A stretch of DNA of 64,000 bases, taken from positions 177,172 to 241,171 of the forward strand of contig NZ_PIPX01000003.1 in assembly GCF_003987225.1 (NCBI RefSeq), written 5' to 3'. Below the pieces are notes generated by a model. It made no database searches. It was not told the DNA's origin and worked only from the letters and a program-made list of their open reading frames with translations. This document shows, piece by piece, positions 48,940 to 58,759 of the stretch. Source of the stretch: Pseudidiomarina homiensis. GTDB lineage: Bacteria > Pseudomonadota > Gammaproteobacteria > Enterobacterales > Alteromonadaceae. Position 1 is the stretch's first letter, and every line of letters starts with the position of its first letter. A program made the translations under genes and the position numbers.

Positions 48940-50595
48940 CTACCCTTGGCGCGCTAACAGCCCTAGTTCACGCATTTCGGTATGGAGAGCACCGCGTAAA
49001 CTCATCGCCTCGTTCGCGATTTCGCGTTGCTCCTCCAACACTTCTCGCAACATCTCTATCGTCGTTAGTGGATTTGCCAAGACCACACGAAACACCACCG
49101 TCGGCTCACGGTGATAATGACCGGGGTTAAGTTTGGTCCGTGACACAAACGAACGTCCGGTTTCACGCTGGCGTTTTTGAATAAACCGCGTAATGGCATT
49201 CAAGTGCGGGGTTAAGCGCTTTACTTGTTCAGGAGTTGCGTGCTGTAACGCGGCTTTGACTTGGCGCGGCACAAAACGGTAGGTCAGCAAGCACAACTGC
49301 GGCTCAGTAATCACCTCAAAGTCGTCTTGCTCGGCGATCAACGCCGCAAAAGCTTTGGCCTTTTCAATGCTCTTATCGATAAGCAGCTCGTAGCCACGGC
49401 GACCCATCACATGCATAGCCGAATAAACCAGCATCGCCATTCCCGGCCGCGAACCTTCCATGGTATGCGCACCAAGGTCTTTCGAACCGTGGCGAATCAC
49501 ATACTCCGCATGATGCTCAATCGCGCGCACCATACCTGGCTCTTTAAACAGCACCATGCCCGCACCCATAGGCACATACATTTGCTTATGCGCATCAATC
49601 GTCACGCTATCGGCGCGTTCAACCCCAGCGAGGAGTTGCCGGTGTTGTGCCGACATCAACGTGGCGCCGCCCCATGCCGCATCGACATGGAAGTGTGCGC
49701 CAATCTCTGCGGCGTAATCCGCTAAATCATTCAGCGGGTCAATATGACCTGTTTCCGTGGTGCCGCCAACGCCCACGATAGCAAGCACCTTGCCACCATC
49801 GGCGGCGACTTGATCGCAGGCTTCACGTAGTTTATCCAGACGAATACGGTTGTGGTCATCGGTGGCAACACCAATCAAATTGTGGCGACCGATACCAAGT
49901 ACGTCAGCAGCCTTGGCCAACGAATAGTGGCCGCGCTCCGACACCATCACCGTTAAACGACGGTAGCCATAATGCGACAAACCTGCCGCTAACCCCTCAG
50001 CGGCGACACCAGCGAAGCCATTGGTTGGTTTTAGCAGCAAGTTACGTGCAACCCAGAGCGCGGTGATATTCGCCACCGTTCCGCCAGAACACATTGCGCC
50101 TAGCGAATGCTGCGCGCTGTGCATCCAACGTCGGTAAAAATCTGCATCACGGCCGTAAACGAGGTTATGTAACATCCCCAAAACGTTGCGCTCTAACGGC
50201 GTAAACGCTTTCGAAGTTTCAATCTTCACCAAGTTCTGATTTAAGCCGACCATCAACTTGGCCAGCGGTAACAGAAAGTAAGGCAAGGCTGAGGTCATAT
50301 GCCCAATAAAGCGCGGTGATGAGGTGTGTACCGAATGCGCAACCAAGTTATTCAACAAGAATTCTGTGTGATCAGATACATAGCGGGGCTGTTCCGGTAC
50401 TTCACTCGCCGAAAAGTTGTGCTCGATCTCGTGCAGAGGCTTCTCGCGCGCAACAATATGCTCACCAAGAAATCCCATCAGGTTTTCTGACAGATCTTTT
50501 TCGATGCGACCGAGGGTCGACTCTGGAGCCTCTGGTAAAGTGAAGATCTTTAAGAGAGCTTCTTCACTTACTTCAGCAAAAACTTGGTCACTCAA
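48940..50595 (-). CDS. panP: pyridoxal-dependent aspartate 1-decarboxylase PanP
   Basis: This group II PLP decarboxylase makes beta-alanine from aspartate in bacteria such as Vibrio that lack PanD. The PLP lysine lies in TIDAHKQMYVPMGAG (K337), with HVDAAWGG before it. The N-terminal half has the substrate-proximal HTSSPRFIGHM and CSGGTVANITALW. The family (TIGR03799) is defined as a non-homologous replacement of PanD, and its place beside panB-panC supports this. I chose the TTG at 50595, with AAGGA seven bases upstream (551 residues); an earlier TTG at 50622 has no ribosome binding site. It could be a glutamate-type decarboxylase, but context argues against that. Confidence 0.87.
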   Translation of the reverse strand: MSDQVFAEVSEEALLKIFTLPEAPESTLGRIEKDLSENLMGFLGEHIVAREKPLHEIEHNFSASEVPEQPRYVSDHTEFLLNNLVAHSVHTSSPRFIGHMTSALPYFLLPLAKLMVGLNQNLVKIETSKAFTPLERNVLGMLHNLVYGRDADFYRRWMHSAQHSLGAMCSGGTVANITALWVARNLLLKPTNGFAGVAAEGLAAGLSHYGYRRLTVMVSERGHYSLAKAADVLGIGRHNLIGVATDDHNRIRLDKLREACDQVAADGGKVLAIVGVGGTTETGHIDPLNDLADYAAEIGAHFHVDAAWGGATLMSAQHRQLLAGVERADSVTIDAHKQMYVPMGAGMVLFKEPGMVRAIEHHAEYVIRHGSKDLGAHTMEGSRPGMAMLVYSAMHVMGRRGYELLIDKSIEKAKAFAALIAEQDDFEVITEPQLCLLTYRFVPRQVKAALQHATPEQVKRLTPHLNAITRFIQKRQRETGRSFVSRTKLNPGHYHREPTVVFRVVLANPLTTIEMLREVLEEQREIANEAMSLRGALHTEMRELGLLARQG

Positions 50596-50637
50596 CGCTT
50601 CATCCTTAGAGCTGAAACTCAACGGTTACAGAACTGC

Positions 50638-51345
50638 TTATTCTGCCTCGATCGCGGAAAAATAGCGACCGTCTTCGGGAAGGTTAGCAGTCAATTGCCA
50701 AAGTTGCTGGCCACTGCGTTGATATTTGCGCTCAAATGGGGTGATCGCTGCATGCTTCGCGAGTAACGGTTGCAAGTTCGCGGCACAGTTTACCAACGCC
50801 AAACTACTCGCAACTTCGGTTAAGTAGGTGACCCAATTTGAACGCATGACCAACTCACCGCCAAGTCCTAAAACATAAGGCCAGACTGGGCTGCCGTGCC
50901 AACGGCGGCTAAGGTGGGCAGCTTTAGGCCAAGGATTTGGATACAAAATGTAATGCTTCTCGAGCTGCCAATGTTGCTCGACTGCAAGTCGCCAGAAATC
51001 CTGTAGATCGGCGCGTACCAACAAGTAGCGCTGCCCTTGCTCAGAAGTTTCATAATTGGCATGCCGCTGCAGACGATGGGCGGATTTATCGACGCCGATC
51101 ACCAGTGCTTCTGGATGCTCCTGCGCCAGCCACGCAGTACTCTCACCTACGCCACAACAGCTATCCAATATGATCGGACCGGACCATTGCGCAACCTGTT
51201 GCGCTGCCTGTTCAAAAGCCTCACGATTATGTTCCTGAATCGGCTTTTTAAATGGCGAGCGCAAATGCCGCATGACGACTTGCGTGAGATCTTCATGATT
51301 GCCATGCTGGTTTGTCGTAACTGGACGTGATTCCTTTGCTGTCAC
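50638..51345 (-). CDS. TrmB-like SAM-dependent methyltransferase
   Basis: The 235-residue protein resembles TrmB, the tRNA guanine-46 N7 methyltransferase: a Rossmann motif (ILDSCCGVGES, 59-69), GVDKSAHRL, and YPNPWPKAAHLSRRW at 135-149, close to TrmB's FPDPWPKKRHHKRR. Differences are clear: Asn replaces the Asp of PDPWPK, the glycine-rich loop has CC, and the basic patch is reduced. It is likely a paralogue with another RNA target, or a second TrmB. The GTG start overlaps the yadH stop (GTGA). It is encoded 42 bases before panP. Confidence 0.75.
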   Translation of the reverse strand: MTAKESRPVTTNQHGNHEDLTQVVMRHLRSPFKKPIQEHNREAFEQAAQQVAQWSGPIILDSCCGVGESTAWLAQEHPEALVIGVDKSAHRLQRHANYETSEQGQRYLLVRADLQDFWRLAVEQHWQLEKHYILYPNPWPKAAHLSRRWHGSPVWPYVLGLGGELVMRSNWVTYLTEVASSLALVNCAANLQPLLAKHAAITPFERKYQRSGQQLWQLTANLPEDGRYFSAIEAE

Positions 51346-52118
51346 GAGCGAATCCCCACGCCACGCTGCAATAATGTATACGCCGTCAAGAAGAAGCCAA
51401 TGTTAAACGCGACAATCACGCCTAGCGCCACGCCGACGTTCACATCCGACACGCCCAAGAAGCCATAACGGAACGCATTTACCATGTACAAAATAGGGTT
51501 CGCTTGCGCAACGGTTTGCCACACTCCAGGGAGGAGGCTAATGCTAAAGAATACCCCACCCAAATACGTTAGGGGCGTTAACACAAAGGTCGGTACAATC
51601 GAGATATCATCAAAAGTCTTGGCATAAACGGCATTGATAAGCCCTGCCAACGAGAACAATGTCGAGGTTAAAATCACCGTAAGTACTAAAATCCCAGCGT
51701 GATTAATACTAACGTTTTCAACGAAAGCGAACGACACCACGGTCACGATAACGGCGACAATCAACGCACGTGCCAAGCCTCCGCCAACGTAGCCGGCGAT
51801 AATCACCGGTGTCGATACCGGCGCGACTAACATTTCTTCGATGTTGCGCTGAAACTTCGCACTGAAGAACGATGATGCAACATTCGAGTAGGAGTTGGTG
51901 ATGATCGACATCATGATCAGCCCAGGCACAATAAATTCCATATAGGGCCGCCCGCTCATATCCCCAATCCGTTCACCAACGATGCTACCGAAAATGATGA
52001 AATACAGGGTCATGGTGATCGCTGGCGGTACCAAGGTCTGAATCCAAATCCGCAGAAAGCGGGTGCACTCTTTGATCCAGATGGTTTTTAAGGCAATAAA
52101 ACTATACGACGCTGCCAT
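51342..52118 (-). CDS. yadH: ABC-2 type transporter permease YadH
   Basis: This 258-residue permease has six hydrophobic segments and the ABC-2 membrane signature around NPILYMVNAFRYGFLG. With YadG it forms an exporter of unknown substrate; in E. coli the pair also lies close to the pan genes. Its ATG overlaps the yadG stop (TAATG). Confidence 0.9.
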   Translation of the reverse strand: MAASYSFIALKTIWIKECTRFLRIWIQTLVPPAITMTLYFIIFGSIVGERIGDMSGRPYMEFIVPGLIMMSIITNSYSNVASSFFSAKFQRNIEEMLVAPVSTPVIIAGYVGGGLARALIVAVIVTVVSFAFVENVSINHAGILVLTVILTSTLFSLAGLINAVYAKTFDDISIVPTFVLTPLTYLGGVFFSISLLPGVWQTVAQANPILYMVNAFRYGFLGVSDVNVGVALGVIVAFNIGFFLTAYTLLQRGVGIRS

Positions 52119-53065
52119 TATTTCGCTCCTGCTGCAGATTTGTTTGCTCGCCCACGCTCTACCAGATCAACAAACAGCTCTTCGAGGCGATTTGCTTTGT
52201 TACGCATCGACAGTACTTTAATTTCTTGTGCGCTTAGTTGCTCAAACACCTTGTTTAAGCCTTGCGACTTTTCGACATCCACCTCAATAGTGTGATCATC
52301 GGTTTGGCGCATGGTAAAACCATCAAGTTGCGGTTCAATACGTTGCTCGTCACCCCGACTGATATCCAAGACGAAGGTTTCACGGTTCAAGGTTGCCAAT
52401 AGACGCTTGATCGAGGTGTTTTCCACAATGGTTCCGTGATCGATGATCGCGATGTTGCGACACAAGGTTTCAGCTTCTTCGAGATAATGTGTCGTTAGAA
52501 TGATGGTAATACCCTGCTTGTTAATCTCTTCAAGGTAATCCCACATGCTGCGCCGCAGCTCGATATCAACCCCAGCGGTGGGCTCGTCAAGAATCAATAA
52601 CCGCGGCTCATGTAACAAGGCACGAGCGATCATTAGACGACGTTTCATACCGCCCGAGAGCATGCGCGCAGGTGAGTCTCGCTTATCCCATAAGCCCAAC
52701 TGCTTGAGGTAATGCTCTGCTCGTTCATGAGCCACTTCTCGCGGCACACCATAATAACCAGCCTGGTTCACCACAATCTGGCGCACCGTTTCAAACTGAT
52801 TAAAGTTGAACTCTTGCGGCACCAAGCCAATTTGTCGCTTCAGTTCAACCAATTGAGTATCGAGGTCATAGCCGAAAACATTCACTTCACCCGAGGTTTT
52901 GTTCACCAATGATGAAATGATGCCGATGGTTGTCGACTTGCCGGCCCCATTCGGGCCAAGCAACGCAAAGAAGTCGCCTTCTTCGACTTCAAGGTTGATC
53001 CCCTTTAAGGCTTCGAAACCACCTTTATACGTTTTCCGTAAGTCTTTTATCGATAAAGCTTTCAT
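52118..53065 (-). CDS. yadG: ABC transporter ATP-binding protein YadG
   Basis: A DRA-type exporter ATPase: Walker A GPNGAGKST at 37-45, signature MLSGGMKRRL, Walker B LLILDEPTAGVD and the H-loop TTHYLEEAE. A C-terminal extension of about 80 residues follows the core domain, as in other ATPases paired with ABC-2 permeases. The length is 315 residues. It is six bases after ubiX. Confidence 0.92.
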   Translation of the reverse strand: MKALSIKDLRKTYKGGFEALKGINLEVEEGDFFALLGPNGAGKSTTIGIISSLVNKTSGEVNVFGYDLDTQLVELKRQIGLVPQEFNFNQFETVRQIVVNQAGYYGVPREVAHERAEHYLKQLGLWDKRDSPARMLSGGMKRRLMIARALLHEPRLLILDEPTAGVDIELRRSMWDYLEEINKQGITIILTTHYLEEAETLCRNIAIIDHGTIVENTSIKRLLATLNRETFVLDISRGDEQRIEPQLDGFTMRQTDDHTIEVDVEKSQGLNKVFEQLSAQEIKVLSMRNKANRLEELFVDLVERGRANKSAAGAK

Positions 53066-53071
53066 GTACTG

Positions 53072-53710
53072 TTATGACTCCTCTCGCGCTGCTGACTGAT
53101 CGTAGCCCCAACGCGGCTGCAGCTTTTGTGCTAACTGCAAATGATCAAGAATTCTCGCCACCACAAAATCAACCAAATCATCGACGCTTTGCGGTTGATG
53201 GTAAAAGCCAGGTGCAGCAGGCATCACCGTGACGCCCAATTGCGCCAGCTTAAGCATGTTCTCAAGATGTAACGCAGACAGTGGCATTTCACGTGGCACC
53301 ACAATCAATTGCCCGCGCTCTTTGATAACCACGTCAGCAGCACGCTCGAGTAGTGTGTCACTAGCACCGTGGGCAATGGCAGATAAGGTTCCCGTTGAGC
53401 AAGGACAAATCACCATACGCTTCGGTGCTGCTGAACCGGAGGCTACGGGTGAGAACCATTGTTCTTTGCCGTAAACCTGCAACTGCTCAGCGGTGACTTT
53501 AAAGTGTTCCCGCAAGGCATCTCCCATCGCTTTTGGCGCAGCCGGCAACTGCCAATTAAGCTCGGTTGCAAAGACCACGCGCGCCGCACTGGACATCAAC
53601 AGATGAACCTGTTGCTGTTGTTGCAGCAAGCATTCTAACAAACGCACTGCATAAGGTGCACCCGAGGCGCCAGTAATCGCGAGTGTTATTGCCTGACTAG
53701 ATCGACTCAT
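53072..53710 (-). CDS. ubiX: flavin prenyltransferase UbiX
   Basis: UbiX attaches a dimethylallyl group to FMN, making the prenylated cofactor for the UbiD decarboxylase of ubiquinone synthesis. The N-terminal [15 protein letters not shown] binds flavin phosphate, and [26 protein letters not shown] and the C-terminal [13 protein letters not shown] are typical. The length is 212 residues. GGAG lies before the ATG, which overlaps the end of mpl by 14 bases. Confidence 0.93.
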   Translation of the reverse strand: MSRSSQAITLAITGASGAPYAVRLLECLLQQQQQVHLLMSSAARVVFATELNWQLPAAPKAMGDALREHFKVTAEQLQVYGKEQWFSPVASGSAAPKRMVICPCSTGTLSAIAHGASDTLLERAADVVIKERGQLIVVPREMPLSALHLENMLKLAQLGVTVMPAAPGFYHQPQSVDDLVDFVVARILDHLQLAQKLQPRWGYDQSAAREES

Positions 53711-55055
53711 GGTGATTCTCCTCTGCTGCTGTTAACGCCTTAAGCAAGCGTTGGTGCAAACCGCCAAAGCCACCGTTGCTCATGATCAAAACGTGATCAC
53801 CAGGCGTTAAAGTACGTTCCAATTTCTCGAGTAGTTCATCGGTGGTGTGACTAATGTCTGCGTTAGGAACATAGTCACTCAACTGCCACTCGATGCCTTC
53901 CGGCTGCAGTAAATAACAAGCATCGGCAGTCGCCAATGCCGGAGCGAGATCCGCCGCATGCACACCACGTTTCATGGTGTTCGAACGCGGTTCCAACACT
54001 GCCACAATGCGCTCTGCACCCACTTTTGCGCGAAGCGCATCGATGGTCAGTCGAATAGCGGTTGGATGATGCGCAAAATCATCATAGATCGCAACGTTAT
54101 TAGGGCTACCGATTAACTCCAAGCGACGTTTGGTATTTTTGAACTCGGTAAGTGCAGCGGCGGCCACATCAAGTGGCACACCAACGTGATGCGCTGCAGC
54201 CATCGCCATAATCGCATTGGTCGCATTATGCACGCCAACAATTTGCCATTGCACTTCGACACACTCATTACCATGCATGACTTCGAATTGCGTGGCATCG
54301 TCGCTTAATAATTTAAATTGCCAGTCACCGCCTAGGGTCTGCAGTTCACTCCAACAGCCTCGTTCGAGGACTTCTTTTAGGTTTTCATCCTGTTGTGGAT
54401 AAATAATTTGACCATAGCCTGGAATAATTCGCACTAAATGGTGGAACTGCGTTTGAATCGCCGCGAGATCGGGGAAAATGTCAGCATGATCGTACTCGAG
54501 ATTATTGAGGATCAAGGTCGACGGCTGATAGTGTACAAACTTCGAGCGCTTATCAAAAAAAGCGGTGTCATACTCGTCGGCTTCAATAACAAAGAAATCA
54601 CTGTTACCGAGCTGTGCCGAGCAACCAAAGTTAGCTAACACGCCACCCACTAGAAATCCTGGTTGATAACCTGCGTAAGCCAAAATCCAGGCCAGCATGC
54701 TCGAGGTTGTCGTTTTGCCATGGGTGCCAGCGACCGCCAAAACCCATTTATCTTGCAGTAATTCATCGTGCAGCCACTGAGCACCCGACCGATACGGAAT
54801 GCGTTGATTAAGCACCGCTTCCACCGCAGCATTGCCACGACTCAGCACATTACCAATGATAACAAGGTCAGGTCTTGGATCGAGCTGTGAGGCATCGTAG
54901 CCTTGATAAACCGTAATCCCTAACGCTGCCAGTTGGTCACTCATCGGTGGATAAACATGGGCATCGCTCCCGGTGACATGATGCCCCATCGCCTTTGCCA
55001 ACGCGGCAATTCCTCCCATGAAAGTGCCGCAAATGCCTAAAATATGAATGTGCAT
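53697..55055 (-). CDS. mpl: UDP-N-acetylmuramate:L-alanyl-gamma-D-glutamyl-meso-diaminopimelate ligase
   Basis: Mpl reattaches recycled murein tripeptide to UDP-MurNAc. It is a Mur ligase with an N-terminal Rossmann start ([16 protein letters not shown]), ATP motif [22 protein letters not shown], and a C-terminal domain with [10 protein letters not shown]. The length is 452 residues. Together with anmK it shows that murein recycling operates. It starts the mpl-ubiX-yadG-yadH-TrmB-like-panP operon and diverges from fbp. An extended -10 TGCTACACT lies at 55102-55110 on its strand. Confidence 0.94.
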   Translation of the reverse strand: MHIHILGICGTFMGGIAALAKAMGHHVTGSDAHVYPPMSDQLAALGITVYQGYDASQLDPRPDLVIIGNVLSRGNAAVEAVLNQRIPYRSGAQWLHDELLQDKWVLAVAGTHGKTTTSSMLAWILAYAGYQPGFLVGGVLANFGCSAQLGNSDFFVIEADEYDTAFFDKRSKFVHYQPSTLILNNLEYDHADIFPDLAAIQTQFHHLVRIIPGYGQIIYPQQDENLKEVLERGCWSELQTLGGDWQFKLLSDDATQFEVMHGNECVEVQWQIVGVHNATNAIMAMAAAHHVGVPLDVAAAALTEFKNTKRRLELIGSPNNVAIYDDFAHHPTAIRLTIDALRAKVGAERIVAVLEPRSNTMKRGVHAADLAPALATADACYLLQPEGIEWQLSDYVPNADISHTTDELLEKLERTLTPGDHVLIMSNGGFGGLHQRLLKALTAAEENHHESI

Positions 55056-55205
55056 AAAAATTTAGCTCGTTCTACGTTATCGGTGCACGAAAATTGCGGC
55101 TAGTGTAGCATGCGAGACACTTTTACGGAGATTCTTGCAGGCAATTTACCTATTTTTGCGGTAAACTTAGCCGCGATTTTGAGCAGCCCACCAAATGAGG
55201 ATGTT

Positions 55206-56198
55206 ATGCAGCGTTTAATTCCGACGTTACGCCGTGATCAAGTCGCCGAAGGCCTAATCTCAGTCATCAATACTTTGCAGATTTGTGCGAAAGAAATTTC
55301 GTACCGACTCCATCAAGGAGAACTCGCCGGTGTTCTCGGCTCGACGCTCGACGAAAACATCCAAGGCGAAACACAGAAAAAGCTCGATGTGCTTGCCAAT
55401 CAGCTGCTAAAAGATATTCTGCTCGAAAATAAATTTGTCCGCGCGGTCGCTTCTGAAGAAGAAGAAGGCATTGTTGAAGGCTTTGACGACGGTCGTTATT
55501 TGGTCGCCTTTGACCCGCTCGACGGCAGCTCAAATATCGACATCAACAGCATGGTCGGTACTATTTTCTCGGTCTTACCAACGCCAGAGGACGGTCGCTC
55601 TGGCAGCGAAATGTTCTTACAGCCGGGTCGCGAACAGGTAATGGCAGGTTACGTTCTTTATGGCCCTTCAACGATGTTAGTGTTCACTACCGGCAAGGGC
55701 GTTCGAGTGTTCACTCTAGACACGACCGTCGGTGAGTTCTTGCTGACCGATGAAAATGTCGAGATCCCAGCAGACACCTGCGAGTTTGCCATCAATATGT
55801 CGAATTACCGCCATTGGCAGCCAGAAATGCGCACTTACATTGACGATTTATTAGCCGGCGATACGGGCCCGCGCTGCAAAAACTTCAACATGCGTTGGAT
55901 TGCTGCAATGGTTGCCGACGTGCATCGCGTTCTCTGTCGCGGCGGGTTATTTACCTACCCATGGGACAAACGTAAGCCGGGTAAACCCTACAAACTGCGC
56001 TTGATGTACGAAGGCAATCCAATGGCGTATTTGGTTGAGCAAGCCGGTGGCCGAGCTCATAGCGGCGAACAGCGTATTTTAGATATACAACCTGAGCACA
56101 TCCATCAACGCATTGGCGTTATTTTGGGATCAGCCAACGAAGTAGATACCTGTTTGAGCTATCTGCAAGGTTCGCATTCCGCGCCAAGCAACGTATAA
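55206..56198 (+). CDS. fbp: fructose-1,6-bisphosphatase class I
   Basis: Fbp catalyses the gluconeogenic dephosphorylation of fructose 1,6-bisphosphate, opposite in flux to glycolysis and matching the fba gene at the other end of the window. The metal site [10 protein letters not shown] starts at 103, and SEEEE at 83-87 contributes acidic ligands. The ATG at 55206 has GAGG upstream and gives 330 residues, as in E. coli (332). A longer frame from 55110 adds 32 residues that the family lacks. Confidence 0.95.
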   Translation: MQRLIPTLRRDQVAEGLISVINTLQICAKEISYRLHQGELAGVLGSTLDENIQGETQKKLDVLANQLLKDILLENKFVRAVASEEEEGIVEGFDDGRYLVAFDPLDGSSNIDINSMVGTIFSVLPTPEDGRSGSEMFLQPGREQVMAGYVLYGPSTMLVFTTGKGVRVFTLDTTVGEFLLTDENVEIPADTCEFAINMSNYRHWQPEMRTYIDDLLAGDTGPRCKNFNMRWIAAMVADVHRVLCRGGLFTYPWDKRKPGKPYKLRLMYEGNPMAYLVEQAGGRAHSGEQRILDIQPEHIHQRIGVILGSANEVDTCLSYLQGSHSAPSNV

Positions 56199-56248
56199 TA
56201 AGCGGCCAAAACTTTTATTCTGACTTTAAGTTATCAATAGGAAACACC

Positions 56249-56779
56249 ATGAGCTTGAGTGATGTAAGTGCAGGCAAGAACCTGCCAGATGAAGTGAATG
56301 TGATCATCGAGATCCCTGCGAACGCAGATCCGATCAAATACGAAGTCGACAAAGATACCGGTACCCTTTGGGTTGACCGTTTTATGGCGACCCCGATGTT
56401 CTATCCAGCGAACTATGGTTTCGTCAACGATACTTTATCGCTCGACGGCGACCCTGTTGATGTGCTGGTTCCTACGCCATACCCACTGCAAGCCGGTTCA
56501 GTTATCAAATGCCGTCCAGTTGGTGTTTTGAAAATGACTGACGAGTCAGGTGAAGATGCGAAAGTTATCGCCGTACCGATCAGCAAGCTGAGCAAAGAGT
56601 ACGATCACATTCAAGACGTGAACGACTTGCCAGAATTGCTTAAAGCGCAAATCACTCACTTCTTCGAGCGTTACAAAGAGCTCGAAAAAGGTAAATGGGT
56701 GAAAGTTGAGGGCTGGGGCGATATTAACGAAGCGAAAGAAGAAATCGTTTCTTCGTACAAACGCGCGCAAGCCAAATAA
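56249..56779 (+). CDS. ppa: inorganic pyrophosphatase
   Basis: This family I enzyme hydrolyses pyrophosphate and so pulls biosynthetic reactions forward. The signature DGDPVDVLV is present, with the N-terminal [18 protein letters not shown] and the C-terminal domain VKVEGWGD. The length is 176 residues. ATAGGAAA precedes the ATG. The following ABC gene starts five bases later and may be cotranscribed. Confidence 0.96.
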   Translation: MSLSDVSAGKNLPDEVNVIIEIPANADPIKYEVDKDTGTLWVDRFMATPMFYPANYGFVNDTLSLDGDPVDVLVPTPYPLQAGSVIKCRPVGVLKMTDESGEDAKVIAVPISKLSKEYDHIQDVNDLPELLKAQITHFFERYKELEKGKWVKVEGWGDINEAKEEIVSSYKRAQAK

Positions 56780-56784
56780 AGCCT

Positions 56785-57486
56785 ATGAGCACCTGTGTCG
56801 AGCTGAAGCAACTTCAGTTTACGTGGCCGGGTGCTCAGTTGCCGCTGCTGAGCATTCCAGAGCTAACGATTAACCGTGGTGAACGGATACTGTTACGGGG
56901 TGCAAGTGGTAGCGGCAAGTCAACTTTGCTTGGCCTTATCGCGGGCATTCACACCAGTGGCCCGGGCCAAGTAAAGGTGCTTGGCGAGGATCTTGCAAGC
57001 CTCAGTCAGCATCACCGCGATCGCTTGCGGGCAAATGATATTGGCTATATTTTCCAACAGTTTAATCTCTTACCCTATTTATCAGCGATGGCCAACGTGA
57101 CCCTCGCATGCCAGTTTGCCCCTGCGCGCCGGAAGCGACTTGCGCAACAATCCATAACCGCGGAAGCAGAGAACTTATTAACCCGTTTAGGGTTAACCTC
57201 GGCCCAGCAACGGCAACCCGCGCACCAATTGAGTGTCGGTCAACAACAGCGCGTTGCTGCTGCGCGAGCGTTACTTGGCAGCCCTGCTCTGATTATCGCC
57301 GACGAGCCAACGTCTGCGCTTGACCAAGCCCATCGCGATGACTTTATTCAACTTCTCTTTGAAGCCTGCGATGCGCAACAAACAACTTTATTGTTCGTCA
57401 CGCATGACGCTACGTTAGCGCCTTTGTTTCCGCGGTCTATCGAATTGAGCGACATCAACCACGGCAGCGGAGGACGCGATGTTTAA
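56785..57486 (+). CDS. LolD/MacB-type ABC transporter ATP-binding protein
   Basis: The 233-residue ATPase has Walker A GASGSGKS at 39-46, the signature LSVGQQQRVAAARALL, Walker B LIIADEPTSALD and an H-loop VTHDA. Such ATPases pair with FtsX-type permeases that move lipoproteins or use mechanical force on periplasmic partners rather than importing solutes. Its last codons overlap the permease gene by eight bases. The substrate is unknown; see the permease entry. Confidence 0.85.
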   Translation: MSTCVELKQLQFTWPGAQLPLLSIPELTINRGERILLRGASGSGKSTLLGLIAGIHTSGPGQVKVLGEDLASLSQHHRDRLRANDIGYIFQQFNLLPYLSAMANVTLACQFAPARRKRLAQQSITAEAENLLTRLGLTSAQQRQPAHQLSVGQQQRVAAARALLGSPALIIADEPTSALDQAHRDDFIQLLFEACDAQQTTLLFVTHDATLAPLFPRSIELSDINHGSGGRDV

Positions 57487-58759
57487 ACTCGCATTAGCCA
57501 GCCTGTGGAACCGTCGCGGTAGCGTGTGGCTAACGATCTTAGCCATTGCGGTAAGCACCTTATTATTACTCGGGGTTGAGCGTATACGCGTACAAACCCA
57601 AGCGAATTTCTCAAATACCATTTCAGGAACGGACTTAATTGTTGGAGCACGTACGGGATCAACTGAATTATTGCTAAGTAGTGTTTTTCATATTGGCAAT
57701 CTTTCGAATACGTTGAGTTGGCAAAGCTACGAACATTTACGCGAGCTACCGGGAGTGACTTGGCATATTCCAATGGCGATGGGCGACAGTGTTCATGGCT
57801 TTCCGGTCATTGCGACTACCGATGCGCTGTTTGCACACTTTAAATACGGTAACAAGCGCCCGTTGGCCTTCGCTGCCGGAAGTCCATTCCAACAGCATGA
57901 GCAGCTGACCATTGCGGTCGTAGGTGCCGAGGTGGCAAGTGAGCGGCAATTGCAAGTTAATGATGACCTCATCGTTGCGCACGGTACCGGTGAAATTAGC
58001 TTTAGCCAACACGATGCTCATCCATTTCGCGTCGTCGGTGTACTTAAACGAACCGGAACGCCTATTGATCGGGGCGTTTTTATTCCGCTAGCGGCACAAG
58101 GTCTTGTCCATGGTGAGTATCTTCCCGACAGTGAGCATGATGATCACGCTGATGAAGACCATCAACATGACCGTCATGAACATGAAGCGCATCAAGAACC
58201 TCCGGTGTATACCCTGAGTGCGGTATTGCTGGGCCTTGAAAACCCCGCCCTTGCTTTACGCCTGCAACGCACCATCAACACCTATCGTGGTGAAGCTTTA
58301 TCGGCAATTATGCCTGGCCTCGCATTACAAAATTTTTGGCGTACTTTAAGTCTGTTTGAACGCGCTCTGGTCGCTATCTCAGTACTAGTGGTCATTACCG
58401 GTCTGTTAGGGATGTTGACGACGCTGTTGGCGAGTTTACGTGAACGCCGCCGCGAAATGGCAGTCTTACGTTCTATTGGCGCAGGACCTATTACTATTTT
58501 AGGGTTATTAGTCGTTGAGGCATTTGTCGTAACCTTGGTCGGTGTCATGTTGGGTACCGTCGGCCTCTACAGTGTGTTAATTTTTGGCGCCGAACTATTG
58601 CAACAGCAACTCGGTATCCACGTTAGCGCAAGTGTACTAACCTTGCGCGAGTTGTATCTTTTGTTAGCAATCTTACTTGCTGCAACGGTACTCAGTTTAT
58701 TTCCCGCATGGCGCGCTTATCGCAACGCGTTAGCGGACGGACTTACGGTGAAGCTATGA
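57479..58759 (+). CDS. FtsX/MacB-type ABC permease with a His/acidic-rich periplasmic loop
   Basis: The 426-residue permease has an N-terminal helix (about 14-34), a large periplasmic domain, and three C-terminal helices (about 297-320, 340-366 and 390-415), the classic FtsX layout. Residues 219-240 contain seven His among Asp and Glu, a likely metal-binding stretch. With the ATPase before it and the DUF3299 gene after it, the set resembles the Vibrio cholerae zrg zinc-linked gene group as I recall it. No DUF2796-like zinc protein gene is adjacent here. A metal-related role is therefore inference. Confidence 0.8.
   Translation: MFKLALASLWNRRGSVWLTILAIAVSTLLLLGVERIRVQTQANFSNTISGTDLIVGARTGSTELLLSSVFHIGNLSNTLSWQSYEHLRELPGVTWHIPMAMGDSVHGFPVIATTDALFAHFKYGNKRPLAFAAGSPFQQHEQLTIAVVGAEVASERQLQVNDDLIVAHGTGEISFSQHDAHPFRVVGVLKRTGTPIDRGVFIPLAAQGLVHGEYLPDSEHDDHADEDHQHDRHEHEAHQEPPVYTLSAVLLGLENPALALRLQRTINTYRGEALSAIMPGLALQNFWRTLSLFERALVAISVLVVITGLLGMLTTLLASLRERRREMAVLRSIGAGPITILGLLVVEAFVVTLVGVMLGTVGLYSVLIFGAELLQQQLGIHVSASVLTLRELYLLLAILLAATVLSLFPAWRAYRNALADGLTVKL

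Noticed and set aside
55110..55205. Longer N-terminus for fbp
   Set aside because: The extra 32 residues are absent from the family, and GAGG fits the ATG at 55206.
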